NCBI GenBank assembly: GCA_003222115.1
Contig: QHUL01000061.1
Span: forward strand, 1 to 64,000
DNA from: Gemmatimonadota bacterium
GTDB taxonomy: Bacteria; Gemmatimonadota; Gemmatimonadetes; Gemmatimonadales; GWC2-71-9
Length of the DNA: 64,000 bases
Direction: 5' to 3'
Part shown: positions 1-8,141 of the stretch, piece by piece
Numbering within the stretch: position 1 is the first letter of the stretch
How the letters are laid out: each line of letters begins with the position of its first letter
Position numbers and translations under genes: made by a program
Notes under the pieces: generated by a model
What the model saw: the letters and a program-made list of their open reading frames with translations, nothing else
Database searches by the model: none
Told to the model about the DNA's origin: nothing

Positions 1-1066
1 CGATACCGATCACGCCGCACAGCGCGAAGTGCCACCAGGCGTGCGGCGCCGTGACGGGGTTGAGGAGCCACCACGTTCCCCCCGTGAAGCCGGCGGCCGC
101 CAGCAGCGCCGTCGCCATGTAGCCGCGGTTCAGCGCGTGCATCGGATCCTCGTCCTCGCGCGAGCGCACGATCAGGATGCCGATGATCGACGCGATGAGT
201 CCGAACGCACGGACGACGAGCGGGAAGAGAATGACGCCCAGCATGGCGAGGCCGCCGAACGCCGTGGGGTTCGCAGCCGCAAGCCCGGCGCCGAGGATCA
301 TCGCGCCGATGTTCTCGGCGGCCGTGGACTCGAACAGGTCGGCGCCGCGGCCCGCACAGTCCCCCACATTGTCCCCGACCAAATCCGCGATCACGGCCGG
401 GTTGCGGGGATCGTCCTCCGGGATGCCGGCTTCGACCTTGCCCACGAGATCCGCGCCGACGTCGGCCGCCTTGGTGTAGATACCGCCGCCCAGCTGCGCG
501 AACAGCGCCACGAACGAGGCGCCAAATCCGTATCCCACGATGAGCAGGGGAATGCGCTCCGGCGGCACCACCGCGAACGCGTGGACGATCGTGTACAGGC
601 CGCCCACGCCCAGGAGACTCATCGCCACGACGAACAGGCCGCTCACCGCGCCGCCGCGGAGCGCGATCTGCAGCGCGCGGTTCAGGCTCGAGCGCGCGGC
701 GCTCGCCGTGCGGATGTTGGCGCGCACCGCGACGAACATGCCGATCAGCCCGGCGATCCCCGAGCACAGCGCGCCGAACACGAACGACAGCGTCGTCCAG
801 AAGGCCATCGTGGTCGCCGGCGGCTCACCCGGATGCGGCGAGCGGAAGAACGCGTACAGCACGAAGATCAGCGCGGCGAGGAAGACGCTGAGGGTGAAGA
901 TGGTCCGGTACTGCCGCCGCAGGAACGCCCCGGCGCCTTCCTGAATCGCGTCGGAGATTCTCCGCATCTCCGGCGTGCCGTTGTCCTGCTTCAGGACCCA
1001 GCGCGCGAGACCTACGGCGACGGCCAGGGCGACCACACTCAGCCCCAGGACGAGGGGGATCAGCAT
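1..1066 (-). CDS. hppA: Membrane-bound proton/sodium-translocating pyrophosphatase (5' part)
   Basis: This is the N-terminal half, about 355 residues, of an ion-pumping inorganic pyrophosphatase; the rest lies beyond the left edge. The enzyme hydrolyses cytoplasmic PPi and pumps H+ or Na+ across the membrane. The start is an ATG at 1066, preceded by AAGGAG about 11 bases upstream. An N-terminal membrane segment (MLIPLVLGLSVVALAVAV) is followed by further hydrophobic helices. The family's PPi-binding motif DVGADLVGKVE is present near residue 200, followed by NPAVIADLVGDNVGDCAGRG and DLFES. K+-dependence and ion choice cannot be judged because the deciding residues lie in the missing half. It sits 37 bases after the second tonB-like gene, so it may be cotranscribed with the Ton cluster. 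Confidence 0.95.
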   Translation of the reverse strand, partial: MLIPLVLGLSVVALAVAVGLARWVLKQDNGTPEMRRISDAIQEGAGAFLRRQYRTIFTLSVFLAALIFVLYAFFRSPHPGEPPATTMAFWTTLSFVFGALCSGIAGLIGMFVAVRANIRTASAARSSLNRALQIALRGGAVSGLFVVAMSLLGVGGLYTIVHAFAVVPPERIPLLIVGYGFGASFVALFAQLGGGIYTKAADVGADLVGKVEAGIPEDDPRNPAVIADLVGDNVGDCAGRGADLFESTAAENIGAMILGAGLAAANPTAFGGLAMLGVILFPLVVRAFGLIASIIGILIVRSREDEDPMHALNRGYMATALLAAAGFTGGTWWLLNPVTAPHAWWHFALCGVIGI

Positions 1067-1103
1067 AGTTGGTTATGGCTCCTTGGAGCCCGCAGCGCGC
1101 GGG

Positions 1104-1874
1104 CTAGTTTCCGATTCGCAGGGGGACCGTGACGACGCTCGCCACGTTCCGTCCGTCCTGGGTGCGGGCCGGATAGAACTGGTACGCCAGCATGCGCCGC
1201 TGGAACTCCCGGCTGTAGGCTGCCTCGGCGATGGGCGGCTCGACTTCCACGCGCGTGACCCGCCCGTCGGCCGCCACCCAGAACCGGACTCGATAGGTCC
1301 GGCCGGCCACGGAGCCGGGCACCTTGGCCAACGGAGGCAGGATGGCCGTCCGCGGCGCGGCGACGAAAATGTAACCGCCTTCGTCGCCCGTTCCAGGCCC
1401 CGCCGCCCCGCCGGCTCCCGGGCCGATGCCGGCCCCCGCGCCACCGCCCGTGCCCGGCCCCTGCCCTCCGCCGACCACCGCGGCGGCCACGCTCCGGAGG
1501 CCCGCCATGAGGTCGGGTTGCGGGGCCTCGACGCGCGGCAGGTCGAGCCTGATTTGCTGGAGCGCGGGCAGCGCGGTGACGCTGACGCGGGGCGCCGGCG
1601 GGACGTCCACGGCCGCCGGTGCCGCTCGAGCCGGCATCGGGAAGAAGTTGATGACCGGCCGATCGCCCCCGGCCCCCCCGCCCCCCCCGCCACCGGGGAC
1701 GGCGCCGCGTCGCAGCGCCGCGCGCCCCTGGACGAGCACGCCGGCGATCAGCGCGGCGTGCGCGAAGAGCGACGCCAGGGCGCTCGGCCAGGAGCGCCGC
1801 GAATGGAGCTCGAGCCGCAGCACCGGCGGCGCGGGCAGGGGCCGCGGGGTGGGAGAAGGGCCAGCCACGCTCAT
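1104..1874 (-). CDS. TonB-family energy transducer, second copy
   Basis: This protein of about 256 residues has a TonB layout. It has a short cytoplasmic N-terminus, one membrane helix (ALASLFAHAALIAGVLV), a low-complexity linker rich in Gly, Ala and Pro with a run of seven glycines, and a C-terminal domain of about 70 residues (VRFWVAADGRVTRVEVEPPI, then FYPARTQDG) resembling the TonB C-terminal beta-alpha-beta fold. TonB passes the ion-gradient energy of ExbBD to outer-membrane transporters. An ATG at 1907 is also in frame, but it lies inside a perfect palindrome (1895-1918). I therefore prefer the ATG at 1874 (MSVAGPS). It is the last of the Ton genes before hppA. The C-terminal domain is divergent, so the family call is less sure than for the other tonB gene. 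Confidence 0.75.
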   Translation of the reverse strand: MSVAGPSPTPRPLPAPPVLRLELHSRRSWPSALASLFAHAALIAGVLVQGRAALRRGAVPGGGGGGGAGGDRPVINFFPMPARAAPAAVDVPPAPRVSVTALPALQQIRLDLPRVEAPQPDLMAGLRSVAAAVVGGGQGPGTGGGAGAGIGPGAGGAAGPGTGDEGGYIFVAAPRTAILPPLAKVPGSVAGRTYRVRFWVAADGRVTRVEVEPPIAEAAYSREFQRRMLAYQFYPARTQDGRNVASVVTVPLRIGN

Positions 1875-1894
1875 ACGTACCCCACAAGCGAAAA

Positions 1895-1918
1895 CGGGGC
1901 ACAGCATGCTGTGCCCCG
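1895..1918 (-). terminator. Perfect 24-nt palindrome between exbD and second tonB
   Basis: A 12-bp perfect inverted repeat with no spacer (half-site CGGGGCACAGCA) lies just after the second exbD. On the minus strand it is followed by TTTTCGC. It could act as a weak terminator or attenuator lowering expression of the downstream tonB and hppA genes, or as a protein-binding site. Function is inferred from shape only. Confidence 0.45.
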
Positions 1919-1940
1919 CCCCGTCACCATCCGCTCGCGC

Positions 1941-2348
1941 CTATTTGGCCGGAGTGAATCCGATGACCTGCACCCCGGCGGCGTGCGCGAGGTCCATCGC
2001 GTCCACCACTTCCCCGTACTTCCGGTTCGGCGCGGCTTTGATGAACATGAGCTTCGCCGGGCGGTTCTCGTACAGCTGTTGCAGCGTCGGCCCGAGCTGG
2101 TCCTTCGAGTAGGATTGCTTGTTGATCGCATAGCCGCCGTCGGGCAGGAGCTCGAGCACGATTTGAGCGCTCGGTTGCTGCTTCGACTTCTGCTGCTGCT
2201 CCGGCGGCACCTGCACGTCGAACGCTTTGCGCGACAGGGGCTGCGTGATCATGAAAATGATGAGCAGCACCAGCAGCACGTCGATGAGCGGCGTGACGTT
2301 GATATCGGAGCTCAGGCCTTCGCCCGACCCGGTCGACCCCATCGCCAT
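1941..2348 (-). CDS. exbD: ExbD/TolR biopolymer transport protein (second)
   Basis: This 135-residue ExbD/TolR protein has a single N-terminal membrane helix in the segment INVTPLIDVLLVLLIIFMIT, carrying the essential Asp of the family, followed by a periplasmic domain (residues about 50-135). With ExbB it forms the inner-membrane motor that uses the ion gradient to energise TonB. The usual length is about 140 residues, so it looks complete. It begins 3 bases after the end of the other exbD gene, so the two are cotranscribed. Two different ExbD proteins with one ExbB is a common layout in multi-exbD Ton clusters. Confidence 0.93.
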   Translation of the reverse strand: MAMGSTGSGEGLSSDINVTPLIDVLLVLLIIFMITQPLSRKAFDVQVPPEQQQKSKQQPSAQIVLELLPDGGYAINKQSYSKDQLGPTLQQLYENRPAKLMFIKAAPNRKYGEVVDAMDLAHAAGVQVIGFTPAK

Positions 2349-2351
2349 GGG

Positions 2352-2816
2352 TCAGCCTCCCTCTTTCTTCTTCTTGACCAGCGACTGCCGCTGCTCCGTG
2401 ATGGCGCCGACCACGCGCACGCCCGCCTGGCGCGCGAGCTCGATCGCCTGCTGCACGCGTGCAAAGTCGAGGTTCTGGTCCGCTTTGAGAAACAGGATCT
2501 TGTCCCTGGCACGCGACGCGTAGATCGCCTCGAGCCGCCCCGGCAGGTCCGCGTCCTTGACCTGGCGCGGCCCGTCGCCGAGATCGAGGTAATACTTGCC
2601 GTCGCGGTCGATGCCGAGCCGCACCTCGTCGGGCCCCTCCGGCCGGTCCTCCGGGTGCTCGCCGCGCGGGATCGTCGCCTGGAAGCCCGCCGCGATGATC
2701 GGTGTGACGATCATGAAGATGATGAGCAGCACCAGCATCACGTCGATCAGCGGCGTGACGTTGATGTCCGCCTTGACCGCCGCCGCCGCGCGGGCGCTAG
2801 TGACTGATAGGGCCAC
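2352..2816 (-). CDS. exbD: ExbD/TolR biopolymer transport protein (first)
   Basis: An ExbD/TolR family protein of about 154 residues with the hallmark segment INVTPLIDVMLVLLIIFMIV and a periplasmic domain with a Lys- and Asp-rich C-terminus. Longer in-frame starts would run deep into exbB. The GTG at 2816 overlaps the 3' end of exbB by 20 bases and places the helix at the normal distance from the N-terminus, so I chose it. The product pairs with ExbB in the Ton motor. It is clearly distinct from the neighbouring ExbD, sharing mainly the membrane helix. Confidence 0.92.
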   Translation of the reverse strand: MALSVTSARAAAAVKADINVTPLIDVMLVLLIIFMIVTPIIAAGFQATIPRGEHPEDRPEGPDEVRLGIDRDGKYYLDLGDGPRQVKDADLPGRLEAIYASRARDKILFLKADQNLDFARVQQAIELARQAGVRVVGAITEQRQSLVKKKKEGG

Positions 2817-3546
2817 TGGACTGCTGCGCCTTCTGCGTCTGGAATTCCTTGGTGAAGATCGAGCGGCCGAACTCCGAGCCGACACTCTTGATCAGGTAGT
2901 CGATCAGCTCCTTCGACGTGTAGGTCATCTCGACCGACAGGAAGTCGATCTTCGTGGTGAAATAGTTGTAGAGCCACACGGCCGGGATCGCGACGATGAG
3001 GCCGAACGCCGTCGTGATCAGCGCCTCGGCGATACCCGCTGACACGGACGCCAGCGATCCGCCGCCGCCCGAGGCCGCCATGCCGGTAAAGGCGTTCACG
3101 ATCCCCATCACGGTGCCGAGCAGCCCGACGAAGGGGGCCGTGGCGCCGGTGGTGGCGAGGATCCCGAGGCCGCGCTTCAGCTCGGCCGCCACGATCAGCA
3201 TCTCGCGCTCCACCGCCCGCTCCACCGAGTTGATGTCGGCCGCGGTGATGGTGGCCCGGTCCCGCAACAGCGGCTTCACCTCCGCGAGCGCCTCGCCCAG
3301 CACGCGCGCCACATGGCTCACCTTCTGCTTCTCGGCGAGGCGGATCGCCCCGTCGAGCTGCTCTTCCTTGAGGAAGCGCGAGAACTCGGGCGCGAACCGC
3401 TTGGTCTCCTTCTGCGACTTGTACAGCTGTGACCACTTCCGGAACGCCGCGGTCCACGACAACACGGACATGACCGCCATAACGACGACGATGGACTTCG
3501 CGAACAGTCCCATCGACAACCACAGGTCGTAGAGCGAAAGACTCAT
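2797..3546 (-). CDS. exbB: ExbB/TolQ/MotA-family proton channel protein
   Basis: A 249-residue ExbB/TolQ protein. Three membrane segments are visible: near residues 12-35, near 140-165 (GILATTGATAPFVGLLGTVM, the conserved family stretch), and near 180-205 (ALITTAFGLIVAIPAVWLYN). It is the pore subunit of the ion-driven motor that energises TonB-dependent outer-membrane import. The ATG at 3546 has AAGGAG upstream. It lies 36 bases after tonB and overlaps the next exbD. The cluster order is tonB, exbB, exbD, exbD, tonB, hppA. Confidence 0.95.
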   Translation of the reverse strand: MSLSLYDLWLSMGLFAKSIVVVMAVMSVLSWTAAFRKWSQLYKSQKETKRFAPEFSRFLKEEQLDGAIRLAEKQKVSHVARVLGEALAEVKPLLRDRATITAADINSVERAVEREMLIVAAELKRGLGILATTGATAPFVGLLGTVMGIVNAFTGMAASGGGGSLASVSAGIAEALITTAFGLIVAIPAVWLYNYFTTKIDFLSVEMTYTSKELIDYLIKSVGSEFGRSIFTKEFQTQKAQQSSGPISH

Positions 3547-3582
3547 AAGGGGGCGCTCCTTCGAGCGGAGACGGGTGACGGC

Positions 3583-4257
3583 TTAGCGGGTGACCTTGAA
3601 GTCGATCGGCTGGTTGACGAGCACGCGGACCGCGCGCCCGTGCACGCGCGCCGGCCGGTACAGCGCCTTGAGCACGTAGTTCTTCGCGGGCTGGTCGAAG
3701 CCCGGATTGGGAGTCTGCAGAACCTTGATGCTGTTGGGCTCGGCGCGGCCCGTGGTGTCCACGATCACCTGGACAATGACGCGGCCCTGGATGCCCGCCT
3801 GCCGGAGGAGATCGGGATAGACGAGCTGCGGACCCGACAGGATCGACGGCTTCTCCTCGACGATCGACTCCATGAAGACGTCGTTGCCGCTCGGCACCAT
3901 GCCCGTGGCCAGGCCCCCCTCCACTCCCGTGCCCGAGTAGTCCTTCGGGTCGAAATGCTCCGTCAGGTTCACGGGCGGGATGTTCGTGGGGATCACCTCA
4001 GGGGCCACCACGGTCTGGAAGCCCTTGAGCGGCACGTCGAGTTGTACTGGCTGGGGCTCCGGCGGTTTCTGTTGCTGCTGCTGATCGATGAAGACGACCG
4101 TGGTGTCCATCTTCACGGCGTTATCCGCCTGACCGGCCTGGAGCGTTGCGTACACCGCGCCCGCGATCAGCGCCGTGTGAATCGTGAGCGAGACGAAGCC
4201 GGTCCGGAAGATCCTTTTGTCTCTCGTGCGACCGGACTCGATCAACACATCGAACAC
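3583..4257 (-). CDS. tonB: TonB-family energy transducer, first copy
   Basis: A TonB protein of about 224 residues. It has one membrane helix near the N-terminus (TIHTALIAGAVYATL), a Gln/Pro stretch (QQQQQKPPEPQPVQLDV), and a C-terminal TonB domain with the typical start YPDLLRQAGIQGRVIVQVIV and end ALYRPARVHGRAVRV. It links the ExbBD motor to TonB-dependent outer-membrane receptors. The GTG at 4257 is preceded by GGGAGG at a spacing of 7, so it is a better start than the upstream in-frame TTG at 4272. It is the first gene of the Ton cluster. Confidence 0.92.
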   Translation of the reverse strand: MFDVLIESGRTRDKRIFRTGFVSLTIHTALIAGAVYATLQAGQADNAVKMDTTVVFIDQQQQQKPPEPQPVQLDVPLKGFQTVVAPEVIPTNIPPVNLTEHFDPKDYSGTGVEGGLATGMVPSGNDVFMESIVEEKPSILSGPQLVYPDLLRQAGIQGRVIVQVIVDTTGRAEPNSIKVLQTPNPGFDQPAKNYVLKALYRPARVHGRAVRVLVNQPIDFKVTR

Positions 4258-4399
4258 GGGACAGCCTCCCAATCGTAACGTCCTACTAATACTCCCCCGG
4301 GAACCTCACCCGCTAGTGGCCACCGCATTACAAAATGATGACAGAAAAGTGAGGCCGGCGCTACCCGGGCTGTGGCAACCCCGCATCGCCCGGGCCGTG

Positions 4400-5872
4400 T
4401 CACGCGGGGGGCTCCCCGGGCAGCGTGACCGTGAACGTCGTCCCCCGCCCCGGTCGGCTGACGACGTCGATCTGGCCGCCGTGCGCCTCCGCGATCCACT
4501 TGCAGATCGCGAGCCCGAGTCCCGCGCCCGCCCGCTCGCCGGTGCGGGTGCGGGCCGTGTCGGCCCGCCAAAAGCGGTCGAAGACGTGCGGCAAGTCGCC
4601 GGGCGCGATCCCGACCCCCGTGTCGGCGACGCTGAGCGTCACGCGCCCATGCCCGTTCGGAACGGCCGGGGCGTCCTCCTGCCCCAGCTGGACCTGCACG
4701 CGACCGCCCTGGGGCGTGTACTTCACGGCGTTGGTCAACAGGTTCAGGATCAACTGGCGGATGCGGCTCCGGTCCACCGGCACGACGACGGGCTCGGGCG
4801 GCGTGCGCACCTCCATCTGCACGCCGGCCTGCTCGGCCAAGAGCTCGCCCGTCTCGCCCGCCTCGGCCACGATGCTGCGCAGGTCCACCGCCTCCTTGTG
4901 GAGCGGCGCGATCCCTTCGTCCGCGCGCGCCAGCGTCAGCAGGGCGTCGACGAGCTCCGTCATGCGGTTCGTCTCTTGCAGCGTCTCCTCGAGCGCGGCG
5001 AGCGCCTCCTGCGGCACACCGGGAGTGGTGATGGCGCGCTCCACGCCCGCGCGCAGCACGGTCAGCGGGGTCTTGAGCTCGTGGCTCGCCTCCGCGGTGA
5101 ACCGGCGCAGCGCGGCGAAGCTCCGCTCCAGACGCGTCATCATCTGGTTCAGCGTCTCCGTCAAGCGCCCCAGCTCGTCCTTCACCATCGGCTGGGCGAG
5201 GCGGCGGTGGAGGCTCTTGCCGTCCGTGATCTCGCGCACCTCGGTGATGATCTGGTCGACCGGCTCGAGCGCGCGCCGCGCGATCCACGCGCCGACCAGC
5301 AGCGTCGCCACGAGCCCGACCGGCAGGATGAGGATCAGCGTGGAGAGGAGCTGGGAGGGGCCGAGGTCGGCCGTCTGCAGGTTCGCGCCGGCGATGATGG
5401 CGCCGACCTGCGGGCCCGCGTCGGTGACGGAGTGGGTCGCGTAGTGGATCTCGGGACCGCCCGGGCCGAGGCGGAGCGTGCCGGACGTGGCGCCCTGGAG
5501 CGGTGCGCTCGAGATGCCTCGCAGCTGCTCCACCTGCTGGAACGTGAGGGCGCGCACGTCGGAGGAGGCGAACAACAGAGCGCCGTCGCGCGCCGTGACG
5601 ATCACGTAATCGGGCACGACCTCCAGCAGCGCGGCGACGTCCGGGATGACCTGCAGCTGCCCGCCCGTGTCGGCACGCACCAGCGTGCCGCGGGCGCGGT
5701 AGCTCTCGGCCAGGATCGCCGCGCCCAGCGCGGCCTCGGACCGGATGCGCTGGTCGAGATCCTGGAACGAGGCGCTGCGCCGGGCGAAGTACAGGGCCGC
5801 CGCGAAGGCCGTGAGCGTGAGCGCCAGCGCCGTCGAGTACGACGTGGTGAGCCGCGCCCGGATGGTCTGCAC
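4400..5872 (-). CDS. Membrane sensor histidine kinase (HAMP, HisKA, HATPase)
   Basis: A 490-residue sensor kinase of the CusS/QseC general type. Helix 1 spans about residues 12-30 and helix 2 about 174-198. An extracytoplasmic sensing region of about 140 residues separates them and a HAMP linker follows. The phospho-accepting His264 lies in EASHELKTPLT. The ATPase domain shows the N box (LNLLTNAVKYTPQGG) and G boxes (VADTGVGI, GLGLAICKW). The start is GTG, one base after the stop of the response-regulator gene, so the two are coupled. It probably phosphorylates that regulator. The signal is unknown. Confidence 0.95.
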   Translation of the reverse strand: MQTIRARLTTSYSTALALTLTAFAAALYFARRSASFQDLDQRIRSEAALGAAILAESYRARGTLVRADTGGQLQVIPDVAALLEVVPDYVIVTARDGALLFASSDVRALTFQQVEQLRGISSAPLQGATSGTLRLGPGGPEIHYATHSVTDAGPQVGAIIAGANLQTADLGPSQLLSTLILILPVGLVATLLVGAWIARRALEPVDQIITEVREITDGKSLHRRLAQPMVKDELGRLTETLNQMMTRLERSFAALRRFTAEASHELKTPLTVLRAGVERAITTPGVPQEALAALEETLQETNRMTELVDALLTLARADEGIAPLHKEAVDLRSIVAEAGETGELLAEQAGVQMEVRTPPEPVVVPVDRSRIRQLILNLLTNAVKYTPQGGRVQVQLGQEDAPAVPNGHGRVTLSVADTGVGIAPGDLPHVFDRFWRADTARTRTGERAGAGLGLAICKWIAEAHGGQIDVVSRPGRGTTFTVTLPGEPPA

Positions 5873-5873
5873 C

Positions 5874-6542
5874 TCAGGCCTTCACCACGTAGCCCACGCC
5901 GCGCACGGTGTGGATCAGCTTCGGCTCGTGCCCGTGATCGATCTTCTTGCGCAACCGCGTGATCACGACGTCCACGATGTTCGTCCCCGGATCGAAATGA
6001 TAATCCCAGGCGTACTCGGTGATCAGCGTGCGCGGCATCACGCGGCCCTGATGGCGCACCAGGTACTCGAGCACCGCGTATTCCTTCGGGGTGAGCTCGA
6101 CCGCCTTGCCGCCGCGCTTCACCTCGCGGCTCCCGGTGTCGAGGGTGAGGTCGGCGACCTTCAGGACCGGCGGGGTGATCGCCTTGGGCCGCCGTCCCAG
6201 CGCCTCCACGCGCGCCAGCAGCTCCTCGAAGGCGAACGGCTTCGTAACGTAGTCGTCGGCGCCCATCCGCAGCGCCTGCACCTTGAAGTCCACCGCGTCC
6301 TGCGCCGTCAACACCAGCACCGGGATGCTGTTGCCGCGGTCCCGCAGCGTGCGCAGCACCTCCAGCCCGGACATGCGGGGGAGCCGCAGGTCGAGCACGA
6401 GCAGCTCGTAGTGCCCGCCGGACGCCAGCCGCAGGCCGTCGTCTCCCTCACCCACGAGGTCGGTGTGGTACCCCGCCTCCACCAGGCCCCGCTTCACGTA
6501 TTGCCCGACGGTCTTGTCGTCCTCGACGACGAGGATCTTCAT
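5874..6542 (-). CDS. OmpR-type response regulator
   Basis: A 222-residue two-component response regulator. The receiver domain (residues 1-120) has the acidic pair in VVEDD, the phosphorylated Asp51 in LLVLDLRLPRMSG, the Thr in VLVLTAQDA and the Lys in DDYVTKPF. The C-terminal winged helix (about 130-222) has ELTPKEYAVLEYLVR and VDVVITRLRKKI, as in OmpR/PhoB proteins. The ATG at 6542 overlaps the stop of the upstream kinase (ATGA), so translation is coupled. It is flanked by two kinases and may receive phosphate from either. Confidence 0.96.
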   Translation of the reverse strand: MKILVVEDDKTVGQYVKRGLVEAGYHTDLVGEGDDGLRLASGGHYELLVLDLRLPRMSGLEVLRTLRDRGNSIPVLVLTAQDAVDFKVQALRMGADDYVTKPFAFEELLARVEALGRRPKAITPPVLKVADLTLDTGSREVKRGGKAVELTPKEYAVLEYLVRHQGRVMPRTLITEYAWDYHFDPGTNIVDVVITRLRKKIDHGHEPKLIHTVRGVGYVVKA

Positions 6543-8098
6543 CCGAGCGGGAGATACACCTTGAAGTTGGATCCGACGCCGATTTCGGACTCGACCTCGA
6601 TGCGGCCCCGGTGCTCGGCCACCACGATGCCGTAGCAAATCGAGAGGCCGAGGCCGGTCCCCCGCCCTTGCGGCTTCGTGGTGTAGAAGGGCTCGAAGAT
6701 CTTGGACAAGTCTTCCTGGCGGATCCCGGAGCCGGTGTCGATGAACTCGAGCAGCAGCTCGTCCTTACGCTCGGGGTTGGGGCGCGAGCGGACGGTGAGC
6801 GTGCCGCGGGAGTCCATGGCGTCCATGGCGTTCAGCATCAGGGCCATGAAGCTCTGGATCAGGCGCTCCGGGTCCGCCAGCACCTGTGGCAGACCGGGCG
6901 CGAGCTCGCGCACCACTCCGAGCCGCTTGAAGCGAGCGTGGTGCTTGAGGAGGAACAGCGTCTGCTCGACCACCTCGTTGACGTCCACGCGCCGCATGAG
7001 CCCGCCCTTGGGCCGCGAGAAATCGAGCAAGCCATCCACGATGCGGCGGCAGCGTTGCACCTCGGTGTCGATGATCTTCAGGTATTCCTCCACCGCTCCG
7101 CGTTCGCCGGGCGGCAGCGTCTCGGTCCGGAGGCCCAAGGCCTCGGTGCAGGCGAGAATCGTGGCGAGCGGGTTGTTGATTTCGTGCATCACGCCTGCCG
7201 CGAGCTGCCCGACGGCGGCGAGTTTCTCCGTCTCCGCGAGCCGCTGCTGCGCCCGGCGCCACTCGGTGACGTCCTCGCCGATGGTGATGACGTGGGAGAT
7301 GTCGTCGGCATCCTCCCGCATCGGAACCTTGGTGATGCGATAGTGGCGCGGCCCCCCGGGCGTCTGGGTCTCGACTTCGACCTCCTGGATCTCGCCCGTG
7401 TCGAACACCCGGTCGAACTCGCGTTTCAACAGCTCGCGCGGCTGGCGGTCCAGCACCTCGAACACTTCGCGCCCCACCGCGTCCTCGCGCGCCACGCCCT
7501 CCGTGCCCGTCTCCCGCTTGCGGTTCCAGGCGCGGATGTGGTAGGAGCGGTCGATCACGTACAGCCCGACCGGGAGGGAGTCGATGATGCGGGCCGCGAA
7601 GCTGCGCTGCGCCTCGACCTCGCGGGTGCGCAGCGCCACCTCCGAGGCCAGGTCCTGCGACAGCTCCATGCCCGCGATCATGGGGGCGAGGATCTTCGCC
7701 GCGACGACGATGACGTCGTGCGCCATGTGCTCGTAACGCCCCTGGGGGATGATCACTTCCAAGGCACCGAGCGTTTCTTCTTCGTGACTGAGCGGCAGAT
7801 AGAGGATCGATCCGCCCGGGGTCGGCTCACGATGCGGTCCGCCCCGCAGCCACGGGGCCGTCGGCGAAGCGTAGCCCGGCAGCTCCGCCTCGTCGCCCGG
7901 CGTGGTGATGGGGGCGTAGCGGCTGCCGTCGGGGCTGCGCACCCACAGGCGGCAGCGGCGCAGGCCCAGCCCGCGTCGCAGCACGCCCACCACGGAGCTG
8001 AGGGCCTCGTCGGAGGGAAAGCCGACCGCCAGCACCTCGGCCACCTCGGCAAGGACCTTGAGGCCCGGATGATCGGAGTCGAGCGAAGGGGCGGCCAT
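6539..8098 (-). CDS. Cytoplasmic GAF-PAS histidine kinase (NtrB/AtoS-like)
   Basis: A 519-residue soluble sensor kinase with no clear membrane helix. A GAF-like domain occupies residues about 10-145, a PAS domain with its PAC tail about 165-285 (LPVGLYVIDRSYHIRAWN), then a HisKA domain with His305 in AAGVMHEINNPLATIL, and an HATPase domain (DTGSGI, GRGTGLGLSI). This HisKA form is usual in NtrB-like kinases that act on NtrC-type regulators, yet the gene here is coupled to an OmpR-type regulator. It is the first gene of the three-gene signalling operon, with its ATG at 8098. The ligands of the GAF and PAS domains are unknown. Confidence 0.93.
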   Translation of the reverse strand: MAAPSLDSDHPGLKVLAEVAEVLAVGFPSDEALSSVVGVLRRGLGLRRCRLWVRSPDGSRYAPITTPGDEAELPGYASPTAPWLRGGPHREPTPGGSILYLPLSHEEETLGALEVIIPQGRYEHMAHDVIVVAAKILAPMIAGMELSQDLASEVALRTREVEAQRSFAARIIDSLPVGLYVIDRSYHIRAWNRKRETGTEGVAREDAVGREVFEVLDRQPRELLKREFDRVFDTGEIQEVEVETQTPGGPRHYRITKVPMREDADDISHVITIGEDVTEWRRAQQRLAETEKLAAVGQLAAGVMHEINNPLATILACTEALGLRTETLPPGERGAVEEYLKIIDTEVQRCRRIVDGLLDFSRPKGGLMRRVDVNEVVEQTLFLLKHHARFKRLGVVRELAPGLPQVLADPERLIQSFMALMLNAMDAMDSRGTLTVRSRPNPERKDELLLEFIDTGSGIRQEDLSKIFEPFYTTKPQGRGTGLGLSICYGIVVAEHRGRIEVESEIGVGSNFKVYLPLG

Positions 8099-8141
8099 CG
8101 GCCGCTAACCTAGCGGATGGTGTTCCCGGCGCGCCAGCGGC

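Noticed and set aside
975-2807. Long open frame on the plus strand opposite the Ton and ExbD genes
   Set aside because: It is the mirror of genuine minus-strand genes with clear ExbD/TonB motifs. The predicted protein is Arg/His-rich with no recognisable domain, as expected from a high-GC reverse frame.
4184-5962. Long plus-strand frame opposite the first sensor kinase
   Set aside because: The minus-strand reading has a full histidine kinase. The plus-strand frame is low complexity and lacks a start with a ribosome site.
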